From the NCBI GenBank assembly GCA_963977525.1, contig CAXBPC010000007.1, forward strand, positions 80,640 to 144,639: DNA of 64,000 nucleotides, in the 5' to 3' direction. The translations under genes and the position numbers were made by a program. Under the pieces are notes generated by a model. The model did not search any database. It saw only the letters and a list, made by a program, of their open reading frames with translations, and had not been told where the DNA came from. Shown piece after piece: positions 17,452-25,682 of this stretch. This stretch comes from Ancylomarina sp963977525. Its GTDB lineage: Bacteria; Bacteroidota; Bacteroidia; Bacteroidales; Marinifilaceae. Position 1 is the stretch's first letter. Each line of letters begins with the position of its first letter.

Positions 17452-17946
17452 TTAATTGATATTGACTTCTTTCATCAACTCTTGGAAATAATCCTTTTGT
17501 TGCTGATCGTCTTTGAACTCGCGACGTAAAACCTTCTCAGCTATTTCTACTGATAGGGTAGCCACTTGAGCTTTTATCTCACTTAAAGCTGCTACTTTAT
17601 CGCTCTCAATAGCTTGACGAGCAGATGCAACTACCTTTTCAGCTTCTTCAGTTGCTTTAGTTTTGGCTTCGCGTACAATTTGCTCACCCAATTCTTTAGC
17701 TTCCTTAAGCATATTCTCTCTCTCACGTCTGGCTTCCTTCAAAATCTTTTGATTATCAGCCTGCAATTTAGCCATCTCTTCTTTTGCACTTTCAGCAGAA
17801 AGAAGCGCCTCCTTAATAGAATCATTACGCTCTTCAATTGCATCAACAATCGAAGGCCAGGCATATTTCTTCAAAAGAAAAAACACACTTGCAAAAGCAA
17901 TAAACATCCATATGAAAGTTCCCAATTCGGGAGTAACTAAGCCCAT
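17452..17946 (-). CDS. atpF: F-type ATP synthase b subunit
   Basis: The 164-residue protein has one N-terminal membrane helix (GTFIWMFIAFASVFFLLKKY). A long charged coiled coil (residues 45-140) follows, which forms the peripheral stalk. The order atpE-atpF-atpH is conserved. Confidence 0.95.
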   Translation of the reverse strand: MGLVTPELGTFIWMFIAFASVFFLLKKYAWPSIVDAIEERNDSIKEALLSAESAKEEMAKLQADNQKILKEARRERENMLKEAKELGEQIVREAKTKATEEAEKVVASARQAIESDKVAALSEIKAQVATLSVEIAEKVLRREFKDDQQQKDYFQELMKEVNIN

Positions 17947-18005
17947 ATTATTCTATATTAATAATTACAACTTGTAATTAATGATTTAAAATTGAAATGT
18001 TGGTA

Positions 18006-18046
18006 CCCACAATTTGTCGCCGACAACCTCATTGGCAAATTGTGGG
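18006..18046 (-). repeat. Large intercistronic hairpin downstream of atpE
   Basis: CCCACAATTTG (18006-18016) pairs perfectly with CAAATTGTGGG (18036-18046). A competing inner dyad, TTGTCG-C-CGACAA, occupies the 5' side of the loop. There is no oligo-U run, so a 3'-protecting or processing element between atpE and atpF is more likely than a terminator. Confidence 0.7.
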
Positions 18047-18055
18047 ATAATACTA

Positions 18056-18313
18056 TTAAAGTACGATAGCCAACAAACAAATGATAATTGCAAAGAAAGC
18101 AGCACCTTCAATAAGGGCAGCAGCAACAATCATGTTTGAACGAATGTCTCCAGCAGCTTCTGGTTGACGAGCGATACTCTCAAGAGCAGATCCACCAATC
18201 TTACCAATACCGATACCTGCACCAATAGCAGCTAAACCAGCGCCAACAGCAGCACCAAACTTTGCAAGACCTGCTGTTGCAGCGGCCTGAAGAATAATTG
18301 ATAATGTAATCAT
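18056..18313 (-). CDS. atpE: F-type ATP synthase c subunit
   Basis: The 85-residue proteolipid has two membrane helices joined by the conserved polar loop ARQPEA. The ion-carrying glutamate lies in helix two (AALIEGAAFF). The extra ligands of sodium-coupled rings are absent: the helix-one glutamine is replaced by isoleucine (GIGIGK), and the Ser/Thr and Tyr after the glutamate are Gly, Ala and Phe. The ring is therefore probably proton-coupled. The gene is bracketed by intercistronic hairpins at 18006-18046 and 18372-18391, which may help to raise c-subunit output. Confidence 0.96.
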   Translation of the reverse strand: MITLSIILQAAATAGLAKFGAAVGAGLAAIGAGIGIGKIGGSALESIARQPEAAGDIRSNMIVAAALIEGAAFFAIIICLLAIVL

Positions 18314-18371
18314 GATAATTTAGTTTAAAATGTAAAAACTATAATGTCTCCCTGAGGAGTTTGATTCTAAC

Positions 18372-18391
18372 AAATTGTCCCAGGACAATTT
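18372..18391 (-). repeat. Hairpin between atpB and atpE leaders
   Basis: AAATTGTCC pairs perfectly with GGACAATTT around a 2-base loop, directly at the atpB stop codon. The first operon gene that uses multiple copies per complex, atpE, comes from the other side of this spacer. Confidence 0.6.
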
Positions 18392-19479
18392 TAATGATGC
18401 TCCTCAACTGCCATTCCAAAATAAAGAGCAGATAATAGAGTAAACACATAAGCTTGAATTAAAGCAACAAGCAATTCAAGTACATCCATGAAAATAACAA
18501 AGAAGACTGAAATAATTGAAGTTCCCATTCCAAGTGCTGGACTCATTTCCCCGAAAATAAAGATCAAAGAAATAAAAGCCAACACAATCATATGGCCAGC
18601 GGTGATGTTTGCAAAAAGTCGAACCATTAGTACAAATGGTTTTGTGAACACACCCATTATCTCAACCAAAGGCATCAAAGGCACTGGAAATTTCAACCAC
18701 CAAGGTACCCCAGGTGTGTTAAAAATATGTTTCCAGTAATTTTTATTTCCATTTACCGTCGTGATAATGAATGTGAATAGAGCCAACACCATCGTAATGG
18801 TGATATTACCCGTAACATTAGCACCGCCAGGAATAAATGGAATAATTCCCATTAGGTTGTTCAACCAAATAAAGAAAAAGATGGTCAATAAAAATGGAAC
18901 GAATTTTTTGTATCTCTTTTCTCCAATAGCAGGTTTTGCAATTTCATCAACTACAAAAACAATGATTGGCTCTAGATAAGCTTGAAGGCCTTTAGGTTCC
19001 TGCCCTTTTCTTCTGCGATAAGTTTTAGCTACTGACAAAAAAATCCACAATAGAAATATCATAGAGATCAGCATCGAAACAACATTCTTTGTCATCGAAA
19101 TATCGAAAGGACGAATCTGATGTCCATCAACCATTTCAACTACCTTACCTCTATATTTCCCTTCCTTAGCCAACTCGAATCCCTTATAAGATGAGTGACC
19201 ATGATGAAAATTACTAGACATGAAAATATGAAAACCTGAATTGTTAGAATAAACAATTACTGGAAGAGGTGCTGTAAAATGAAAATCGCCATAAGAGAAA
19301 ACGTGCCAATCATATGCATCGGCAATATGATCCATTATAAAGTTTCCTGGTTCAAATTTCTTTTTTTCGTGGCTTTCTTGATGAGTCTCTTGTTCGTGAT
19401 CATCGCTAACTAAAGCAAAAGCTGGAGTTAGAGTAGTAAAAAAGAATGCGATAAGTAAAAGTCGATGAATGTGCTTCAT
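18391..19479 (-). CDS. atpB: F-type ATP synthase a subunit with signal peptide and N-terminal extension
   Basis: The 362-residue membrane subunit forms the proton half-channels against the c ring. The essential arginine is visible in VLMVRLFANITAGHMIV and the C-terminal channel helix in VALIQAYVFTLLSALYFGMAVEEHH. It begins with a cleavable-looking signal (LLLIAFFFTTLTPAFA). About 110 residues of periplasmic, histidine-rich extension precede the first channel helix, a feature of Bacteroidota a-subunits. It lies upstream of atpE. Confidence 0.95.
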   Translation of the reverse strand: MKHIHRLLLIAFFFTTLTPAFALVSDDHEQETHQESHEKKKFEPGNFIMDHIADAYDWHVFSYGDFHFTAPLPVIVYSNNSGFHIFMSSNFHHGHSSYKGFELAKEGKYRGKVVEMVDGHQIRPFDISMTKNVVSMLISMIFLLWIFLSVAKTYRRRKGQEPKGLQAYLEPIIVFVVDEIAKPAIGEKRYKKFVPFLLTIFFFIWLNNLMGIIPFIPGGANVTGNITITMVLALFTFIITTVNGNKNYWKHIFNTPGVPWWLKFPVPLMPLVEIMGVFTKPFVLMVRLFANITAGHMIVLAFISLIFIFGEMSPALGMGTSIISVFFVIFMDVLELLVALIQAYVFTLLSALYFGMAVEEHH

Positions 19480-19676
19480 TCCATTCGAAAATATCAGGTT
19501 AATAAAATAGTATTTGACTTGCTAATGACACAAGAGAAAACTGGAAACAACTTAAAATCAGCCTAGAATAAATCAAGATAAAAAGCTCATGATGATTTCT
19601 TCAAAAGGCCACTTTATTTAAGCCCTCCAAATCTAATAAAAAAAAGACATAAGATACCAATTTGTCTTTATTTATC

Positions 19677-20048
19677 TCACTTTGATTTCAGACTCTTCAC
19701 TAAAGACGTGACTTCGAATACAGTAAAGAAAATGTAACAAGAAGCGAAATATAACACAAAACTTAGAGCCTCTGGCTTATTCAAAAGAACAAATGCGACT
19801 ATAATCGTCAGATTAAGGAATAGCTTGATGGAAAACCAAGCCATAAAACTTGTATTGAACGCCATTGGACTCTTATCCTTTGTTTTTAATAAAGCTGAAT
19901 GTTGAATCAGATTAAAAACAAAAAAGTATAGTATAATAAAAGGAAAGATAGGATTGAACCAAGGGTTTAATATTTCATAAAACAACCCTATTGTAATTAT
20001 TAAGAGAAACGAGGAAAGTAATCCTAGTTTGGAAATATGCTTATTCAT
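19677..20048 (-). CDS. Small four-helix membrane protein in the AtpI position of the atp operon
   Basis: From the ATG at 20048 (MNKHISKLGLLSSF) the product has 123 residues and four predicted membrane segments. A longer frame starts at 20111, overlaps the upstream gene by 4 bases and adds 21 polar residues; either start is possible. The protein lies between an AtpZ-like gene and atpB, where AtpI/UncI proteins that assist c-ring assembly are usually found. I do not see clear AtpI sequence motifs, so function is inferred from position and topology only. Confidence 0.6.
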   Translation of the reverse strand: MNKHISKLGLLSSFLLIITIGLFYEILNPWFNPIFPFIILYFFVFNLIQHSALLKTKDKSPMAFNTSFMAWFSIKLFLNLTIIVAFVLLNKPEALSFVLYFASCYIFFTVFEVTSLVKSLKSK

Positions 20049-20107
20049 GTGTTTGTTATTATTTTTTCCTTTAAAAACTTCATGAAAATACGGAAAGTCT
20101 TTAAATA

Positions 20108-20353
20108 TCAACTATCCTTCTTAAGAAAATCCTTTAGGACTATATACAAAGAAAGTATCACCCCCAGAAATGCACCAAAAACTGTAAAACCTGGAAATTC
20201 ATTTTCCAAATACTTATCGGCTTGCATACCCGCGAACAATACTAATAGTATAATGGCAATCATCTGAAATGCTAAGCCAGAATACTTAGCAGCTTCTCGT
20301 AATTGCCTTTTTTTCTTTTTAGGATCGAGCTTATTTAACTGCTTTTTTTTCAT
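20108..20353 (-). CDS. AtpZ/AtpI-like protein
   Basis: The 81-residue protein has a basic N-terminus (KKKQLNKLDPKKKKRQLREAAKYSG). Two membrane helices follow, the second ending in the GAFLGVILSLYIVLKDF pattern typical of the AtpZ family. AtpZ partners AtpI at the start of many atp operons and may help assembly or magnesium and calcium handling. It overlaps the 3' end of the bactofilin gene by 23 bases, indicating translational coupling. Confidence 0.8.
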   Translation of the reverse strand: MKKKQLNKLDPKKKKRQLREAAKYSGLAFQMIAIILLVLFAGMQADKYLENEFPGFTVFGAFLGVILSLYIVLKDFLKKDS

Positions 20354-20741
20354 CCTTTACACTAGCTTCGTTTCCCATTTTACAAGTACCAGTAAATTTA
20401 GCACCTGGCTCAACAGAGATTTTAGTAGTATTTATATTCCCTAAAATAAGAGATGATGATTTCAGACTAATCAATTCACTTACGTGGATATTGCCTTCAA
20501 TACGTCCAGAAACATCAATTGTTTGGCAAGTAATATCTCCCTCAACTTTTCCCGTAGGTCCAACAACAACCTTACCTTTCACGATTATCTTACCTTTCAC
20601 GAAACCATCAATTCGGATATCTCTTGCCGCCTCAATGTCTCCCGTGATAGAAGTTCCATCACAAACTAAATTAACTGCTGTCGTTTGTACTTCGTTATTT
20701 TTGCTCATCTTATTATTGCTTTTAAACATTTTTGTAATCAA
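20331..20741 (-). CDS. Bactofilin (polymer-forming cytoskeletal protein)
   Basis: The product has up to 136 residues. It shows the repetitive short beta-strand pattern of a bactofilin beta-helix: DGTSITGDIEAARDIRIDG, VKGKIIVKGKVVVGPTG and VEGDITCQTIDVSGRIEGN. Bactofilins polymerise without nucleotide and scaffold envelope proteins. Possible starts are 20741, 20729 (MFKSNN) and 20708 (MSKNNE); I cannot decide among them. It is the first gene of the transcript that leads into the atp operon. Its role there is unclear. Confidence 0.85.
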   Translation of the reverse strand: MITKMFKSNNKMSKNNEVQTTAVNLVCDGTSITGDIEAARDIRIDGFVKGKIIVKGKVVVGPTGKVEGDITCQTIDVSGRIEGNIHVSELISLKSSSLILGNINTTKISVEPGAKFTGTCKMGNEASVKDEKKAVK

Positions 20742-20876
20742 TTTTCAAATTCAACTTCATAAATCTTCAAAACTAACAGGGTTTTATCAAGACAGAATCT
20801 AATCCTATGAAAACAGAACACTTACCTATCCTGACTGCTTGTTAATCAAAATATAGCCTCTAATTTTCTAGTTCCA

Positions 20877-20884
20877 CAAATATA
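20877..20884 (-). promoter_or_regulatory. Possible -7 element of the bactofilin-atp operon
   Basis: TATATTTG on the minus strand matches the Bacteroidota -7 consensus exactly. A good TTTG at -33 is missing, so this is tentative. The leader would be about 130-160 bases. Confidence 0.4.
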
Positions 20885-21036
20885 AAAAAAGCAAGTAGAC
20901 CTACATCTTTTTTTTGCTTTTTTTAATTTTTAATCAGCACAGTGTTCAATTTAAAATCTTCTTCCCTCTTTACTTCAACTAGTTCCTACTAACATCCTTA
21001 ACGTCCCAAACTATACTTTATTGAGTATAAACAAAA

Positions 21037-21064
21037 AAAGATGCCCTCTGACAAGAACATCTTT
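21037..21064 (-). terminator. Terminator after the glutathione peroxidase gene
   Basis: AAAGATG pairs with CATCTTT across a 14-base loop, followed on the transcribed strand by an oligo-U run, 37 bases beyond the stop codon. Confidence 0.6.
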
Positions 21065-21100
21065 AAGTTATTATAATACAGTTACTAGAGAATTTCAGGC

Positions 21101-21718
21101 TTATAAATCACCTAACATTTCTTCAACTTCATTTTCAAAATCTTTAGGAGCGATATTCGGCTCAATGCGCTTAACAAGCTTACCTTCTCTATCAAAAATA
21201 AATTTCGTAAAATTCCATTTCACACCATTACCTTCATAAATTTCAGGAAACTTCCCACTCAAAAAAGATTTGAATTTCTGGCCTGAAGCTGAATCATCAA
21301 AACCTTTAAATGGTTTTTCAGAGGTCATCATCTTATATAAAGGATGTGCATTTTCACCTCTTACTTCAATTTTATTGAACATTGGGAAACTTACACCATA
21401 ATTCTTCTGACAGAATTCTGCAATCTCAGATGAACTTCCAGGCTCTTGCTCAAGAAACTGGTTACATGGCATACCTAAAACAACCAAGCCTTGATCTTTA
21501 TACTTCTTATACATGGCTTCTAATCCTTCGTATTGTGGGGTTAAACCACATTTACTAGCCGTGTTAACAACGATTACAACCTTTCCTTTATAAGTGCTCA
21601 TTGGAACTTCTTCTCCAGACAACAATTTAAGTTTATAATCGAAGAATTTATCTTGAGCCTGTAATGGCATCGCGAATAAAACAGCCAATACTATTGTGCA
21701 AATACTTAATGCTTTCAT
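21101..21718 (-). CDS. Secreted glutathione peroxidase family protein
   Basis: The 205-residue product starts with a signal peptide (ALSICTIVLAVLFAMPLQAQ) and continues with a thioredoxin-fold glutathione peroxidase domain. The catalytic residues are visible: peroxidatic Cys in NTASKCGLTPQYEGL, Gln in PCNQFLEQEPG, and Trp-Asn in VKWNFTKFIFD. A cysteine rather than selenocysteine is used, so thioredoxin is the likely reductant. It removes peroxides in the periplasm or envelope. It is a single gene with its own terminator. Confidence 0.92.
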   Translation of the reverse strand: MKALSICTIVLAVLFAMPLQAQDKFFDYKLKLLSGEEVPMSTYKGKVVIVVNTASKCGLTPQYEGLEAMYKKYKDQGLVVLGMPCNQFLEQEPGSSSEIAEFCQKNYGVSFPMFNKIEVRGENAHPLYKMMTSEKPFKGFDDSASGQKFKSFLSGKFPEIYEGNGVKWNFTKFIFDREGKLVKRIEPNIAPKDFENEVEEMLGDL

Positions 21719-21862
21719 TTTATGATTTTTAAAATTTGATATGCAAGTTATTCAATTATCATGACAATAAAAGACATTTTTATCTTAAAAACTCAACAGA
21801 CTGATTTCTAAGCTCGGTAAACAATTCAGAAAACCTCTAAACAACAGATTAATATCTAACAC

Positions 21863-21891
21863 TTGAACATTCGCAAAAAAAGATATCTTTG
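21863..21891 (+). promoter_or_regulatory. Promoter of hemN
   Basis: TTG at 21863-21865, an 18-bp spacer and TATCTTTG at 21884-21891 match the Bacteroidota consensus very closely. The start codon lies 45 bases further on. Confidence 0.8.
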
Positions 21892-21935
21892 CATGTAGTT
21901 GAAATAAGTTTGAAACAGAATTAAGTCAATATATT

Positions 21936-23300
21936 ATGGATAGAGAAGCACTAATAGATAAATATAATGTCCCGGTTCCTAGATATACAAGTTATCCAAC
22001 CGTTCCTTTTTGGGGCGATGATAAACCTGATGTTGACAGATGGTTTAAGCTTGTGAAAAAGTGTTTTAATGAATCAAATCAAACTAAGGGGATTAGTATT
22101 TACGTTCATCTGCCTTATTGTGAGCGATTGTGTACTTATTGTGCTTGTACAAAAGTCATTACTCGCGAGCATAAAGTTGAGGATTCCTATATTGATGCAC
22201 TCTTGCAGGAGTGGAACGTCTATCTAAAACAATTTGATGAAAAACCTATATTAAGGGAACTTCACTTAGGAGGTGGTACACCAACTTTCTTTTCTCCAGA
22301 AAACCTTAAGAAATTAATTAATGGCATTAAACTTCATGCTGATTTGCATCCTGAATATGAATTCAGTTTCGAAGGCCATCCTAATAATACGACTCGAGAA
22401 CACATGCAATCTCTATATGAGGTTGGATTTAGAAGAGTTAGTTTCGGTGTTCAAGACTTCGATCCTGAAGTTCAAAGAGTTATCAATCGCCTTCAATCAT
22501 TCGAAACTGTAAAGGAAGTAACTGAGATTGCCAGAGAAATAGGTTATCACTCTGTGAACTACGATTTAATATATGGTTTGCCTAAACAAGAGATCAGTTC
22601 AGTGAGAGACACTTTCGAAAAAGTTTCTGAATTAAAGCCTGATAGAATAGCTTATTACTCATATGCGCATGTACCATGGAAGAGTAAAGGTCAACGATTA
22701 TTTACCGAAGTAGATATTCCAGATAGTGCAGGTAAACGTGAGCTATACGAACTAGGAAAAGAGAAACTAGCAGAACTTGGTTACGACGATGTAGGAATGG
22801 ATCATTTCTCTTTACCTCATGATAATTTATATCAAGCTAAAATTGAAAAGCGTTTGCACAGAAACTTTATGGGGTATAATACATCTCATACCGAACTTTT
22901 AATTGGTTTAGGATCTTCGTCAATCTCTGATGCAAAGTATGCATACGCGCAAAACCCTAAAGAGATTCATCTTTATAAAGCCGCTGCTGAAAAAGGAGAA
23001 CTTGATTTGGTGAAAGCTTGTTACCTGACAAAAGAAGACTTACAAGTTAAAGAAGCCATACTTGATATCTCATGTAGAAGAGAATTGGTATTTTCTGATG
23101 AGTTAAAACCTTATATGTCTGAAAGCATTGAAGATGAATTACAAGTTATGGCAGATGAAGGCATTTTAAGTTTCGATTCTGAAAAGCTAATAGTTTCAGA
23201 CTTAGGGATGACATTCCTTAGAAATATCTGCAAGTTATTTGATAACAGATTAAGAAATGCGAAATCTGGTGATAGCAATATGTTTTCTAAAGCAATCTAA
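21936..23300 (+). CDS. hemN: Oxygen-independent coproporphyrinogen III oxidase
   Basis: The 454-residue radical SAM enzyme decarboxylates coproporphyrinogen III to protoporphyrinogen IX without oxygen. The HemN-type cluster motif YCERLCTYCACTK (C-x3-C-x2-C-x-C) and the SAM-binding GGGTPTF are present. Further family motifs are FGVQDFDPEVQRVINRLQ and the C-terminal HemN domain. The N-terminal PRYTSYPTVPFW is diagnostic of true HemN rather than HemW. The presence of this gene suits anaerobic or microaerobic life. Confidence 0.95.
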   Translation: MDREALIDKYNVPVPRYTSYPTVPFWGDDKPDVDRWFKLVKKCFNESNQTKGISIYVHLPYCERLCTYCACTKVITREHKVEDSYIDALLQEWNVYLKQFDEKPILRELHLGGGTPTFFSPENLKKLINGIKLHADLHPEYEFSFEGHPNNTTREHMQSLYEVGFRRVSFGVQDFDPEVQRVINRLQSFETVKEVTEIAREIGYHSVNYDLIYGLPKQEISSVRDTFEKVSELKPDRIAYYSYAHVPWKSKGQRLFTEVDIPDSAGKRELYELGKEKLAELGYDDVGMDHFSLPHDNLYQAKIEKRLHRNFMGYNTSHTELLIGLGSSSISDAKYAYAQNPKEIHLYKAAAEKGELDLVKACYLTKEDLQVKEAILDISCRRELVFSDELKPYMSESIEDELQVMADEGILSFDSEKLIVSDLGMTFLRNICKLFDNRLRNAKSGDSNMFSKAI

Positions 23301-23350
23301 TTTTGTAGCTTTACATAGCACAAGGATATTGTTATCTTAAACATGACAGA

Positions 23351-24700
23351 ATGATCAGCAAATTAAAAGACCACTTTAACCAACTCATGAACTTTCTCAG
23401 TCAGGGGGTTTGGAGCATGCGTTTAAAAGATTTATCAGGCTCTCGTTATTTTTTGATGAGACAACTGAGGATTTATCTTTTAGCCATAAAGGGGTTTTAT
23501 GAAGATAAGTGTCAACTAAGAGCATCGGCACTTACCTTTTATTCATTGCTTTCTGTTGTTCCCGTGCTTGCCATGTTTTTTGGTATTGCTAAAGGTTTTG
23601 GGATGGAACAGCTTCTCGAAAAAGAATTGACCAAAAGCCTCTCTGGTCAAGAGGAAGTGTTATCCTGGCTAATTGAGTTTGCCAATAAGATGCTTGGGAA
23701 TACCAAAGGAACATTAATGGCCGTTCTTGGTTTTGTGATTCTATTTTGGGCTGTTGTTAAAGTCCTCAGTAATATCGAAGAGGCTTTTAACGATGTATGG
23801 CAAATAAAAAAAGGGCGTAGTTGGGGGCGTAAATTCTCAGACTACACATCTATCATGATTTTTGGTCCTATTTTACTTGTAGGATCCAGTGCTGTTACTG
23901 TTTTTATCAAATCTCAAGTCAGTGGTTTTATCGATGGAAATACCATCCTTGAGATGGTTGGTCCCTTGTTATTTTTCTTAATCAACTTGATTCCTTACAT
24001 CCTTGTTTGGGTGCTTTTCACAATTATATATGTGTTTATGCCCAATACCAGAGTTAGCCTCAAGTCTGGTATGTTAGCTGGTGTTGTGGCTGGAACTATT
24101 TATCAAATCCTACAAATTCTTTATATCGAATTTCAAGGAAGTGTGACGTCATACAATGCCATTTACGGTAGTTTCGCAGCTCTTCCATTATTTTTAATGT
24201 GGCTACAATTAAGTTGGCTTGTCGTTTTATTTGGTGCTGAAATCTCTTTTGCAGAGCAAAATGTTGAGAGTTATGAATTTGAAGCTGAATCAACGCAAAT
24301 ATCACACAGCTTCCGTAGGTTACTTAGCTTAATTGTTGTACATAAAATCGTTCAGAATTTTACGCAAGACAAACGCCCGTACCGATCTAAAGATATTTCA
24401 CAAGAATTAGAAATACCGATCCGTTTAACAAGAGAAATAATATTTAATTTAGTAAATTGTGGACTAATATCTGAATTATCTACAGGAAGAGATAAGGAAA
24501 CAGCCTATGCGCCAGCCTTCGACATTTCAAATATGAGCATAAATAAGGTGATAAATTCATTGGAAGAATATGGCTCAGATGAAATTCCTGTAAAAAAAGG
24601 CAGAGTTTTTGATACCTTAACTCATCTAATAGATGAATACAAGATAAATTTTAAACAACAAAGTGGAAATGTGCTGTTGAAGGATGTTGAGATGGATTGA
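23351..24700 (+). CDS. YihY/BrkB family membrane protein with C-terminal winged-helix region
   Basis: The 449-residue protein has six membrane segments of the YihY/UPF0761 family. Motifs include DKCQLRASALTFYSLLSVVPVLAM near the N-terminus, VLSNIEEAFNDVWQ, and YGSFAALPLFLMWLQLSWLVVLFGAEI. After residue 310 a cytoplasmic extension resembles a winged helix (KDISQELEIPIRLTREIIFNLVNCGLISEL). The family was once called ribonuclease BN in error; its true function is unknown. It starts 50 bases after hemN and may be cotranscribed with it. Confidence 0.88.
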   Translation: MISKLKDHFNQLMNFLSQGVWSMRLKDLSGSRYFLMRQLRIYLLAIKGFYEDKCQLRASALTFYSLLSVVPVLAMFFGIAKGFGMEQLLEKELTKSLSGQEEVLSWLIEFANKMLGNTKGTLMAVLGFVILFWAVVKVLSNIEEAFNDVWQIKKGRSWGRKFSDYTSIMIFGPILLVGSSAVTVFIKSQVSGFIDGNTILEMVGPLLFFLINLIPYILVWVLFTIIYVFMPNTRVSLKSGMLAGVVAGTIYQILQILYIEFQGSVTSYNAIYGSFAALPLFLMWLQLSWLVVLFGAEISFAEQNVESYEFEAESTQISHSFRRLLSLIVVHKIVQNFTQDKRPYRSKDISQELEIPIRLTREIIFNLVNCGLISELSTGRDKETAYAPAFDISNMSINKVINSLEEYGSDEIPVKKGRVFDTLTHLIDEYKINFKQQSGNVLLKDVEMD

Positions 24701-24848
24701 TAATTTGTTCGACTATTAAAGGTAAGATGTAAATGGGACGACTCAATATCTAAATTGAAACAACTGGACCCAACACATTTCCATATATTGATTGATTTGA
24801 GAAAATAAAGGACTAAAAGTATTTCATATTTATCCTAATAAGAACCTC

Positions 24849-25631
24849 ATGACTCGATTAATAACTATAATCTTTGTGTGCTTTGTACTAAGTTCATCTT
24901 GCTCTATAAAAACTGAAAAACACTCCGAAGTAAACTGTCCTGGGAAAAAGAAAAATTGCCCTGAGCTTATCGAATTTAATTCTTTGGACTCTCTAAAAAT
25001 CTCTGCCCATCTTTATCAAATTGATGATAGTTCTCCTGTAATCCTACTTTGCCATCAAGCTCGTTTTAATAAATTTGAATACGCTGGTATTGCTGAGCGT
25101 TTGAATAGAATGGGATACAATTGTATGGCTATTGATCAACGATCAGGAGGACCAATTGGTGACAGACAAAATCTTACTTACTTAAGAGCAAGAAAACTTG
25201 AAAAAGATGTCGATTACATTGATGCCGAACCTGATATTAAAGCTGCCATTCTTTATCTACACAAAAAATTTAATTCTAAAATTATTCTATGGGGAAGTTC
25301 CTATTCTTCAACATTAGCTTTGTATTTGGCTGCTGAAATGGATGAAGTAAGTGCCGTTCTTTCTTTCAGCCCTGGAAACTATATGGCCGATAAAAAAGGA
25401 AGTTTAATAGATATTTTAAGCGATTTTGATAAACCGATGTTTCTAACAAGCTCAAAATTTGAAGCTAAAGGTATTAGTGAACTAATTTCGAAGCATAAAC
25501 TCACAAAATATCAAGTTCAATTTATTCCAGAAGGAAATGGTCATCATGGTTCAAGAGCGCTTTGGATCAACCAAATGGGTGGTGATGAATATTGGATAGC
25601 CGTTGGATTATTCTTAAAACAACTTAAATAG
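24849..25631 (+). CDS. Alpha/beta hydrolase lipoprotein
   Basis: The 260-residue product has a lipoprotein signal (IIFVCFVLSSSC) and an alpha/beta hydrolase fold. The nucleophile elbow is probably WGSSYSS (G-x-S-x-S form), with VILLCHQARFNKFEYAGIAERLNRMGYN as the oxyanion region and a late histidine in GNGHHGSRAL. The substrate is unknown; esterase or lipase activity is only inferred from the fold. It is a single gene followed by a clean terminator. Confidence 0.78.
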   Translation: MTRLITIIFVCFVLSSSCSIKTEKHSEVNCPGKKKNCPELIEFNSLDSLKISAHLYQIDDSSPVILLCHQARFNKFEYAGIAERLNRMGYNCMAIDQRSGGPIGDRQNLTYLRARKLEKDVDYIDAEPDIKAAILYLHKKFNSKIILWGSSYSSTLALYLAAEMDEVSAVLSFSPGNYMADKKGSLIDILSDFDKPMFLTSSKFEAKGISELISKHKLTKYQVQFIPEGNGHHGSRALWINQMGGDEYWIAVGLFLKQLK

Positions 25632-25636
25632 AAAAA

Positions 25637-25658
25637 AGGGAGTTCAAATGAACTCCCT
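25637..25658. terminator. Bidirectional terminator between the hydrolase and ilvE
   Basis: AGGGAGTTC pairs with GAACTCCCT around AAAT, with an A tract on one side and a C/T-rich tract on the other, between two convergent genes. Confidence 0.85.
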
Positions 25659-25682
25659 CTCCTATTTTATATCTCGATCGAA

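Larger units (their letters stand above)
20742..21100. other. Intergenic region upstream of the bactofilin-atp operon
   Basis: The stretch holds the likely operon promoter on the minus strand and the gpx terminator at its right end. No gene is visible. The rest is AT-rich with homopolymer runs. Confidence 0.5.

Noticed and set aside
18056..18313. Sodium-coupled ATP synthase
   Set aside because: The c subunit lacks the helix-one glutamine and the hydroxyl and tyrosine residues of the sodium site.
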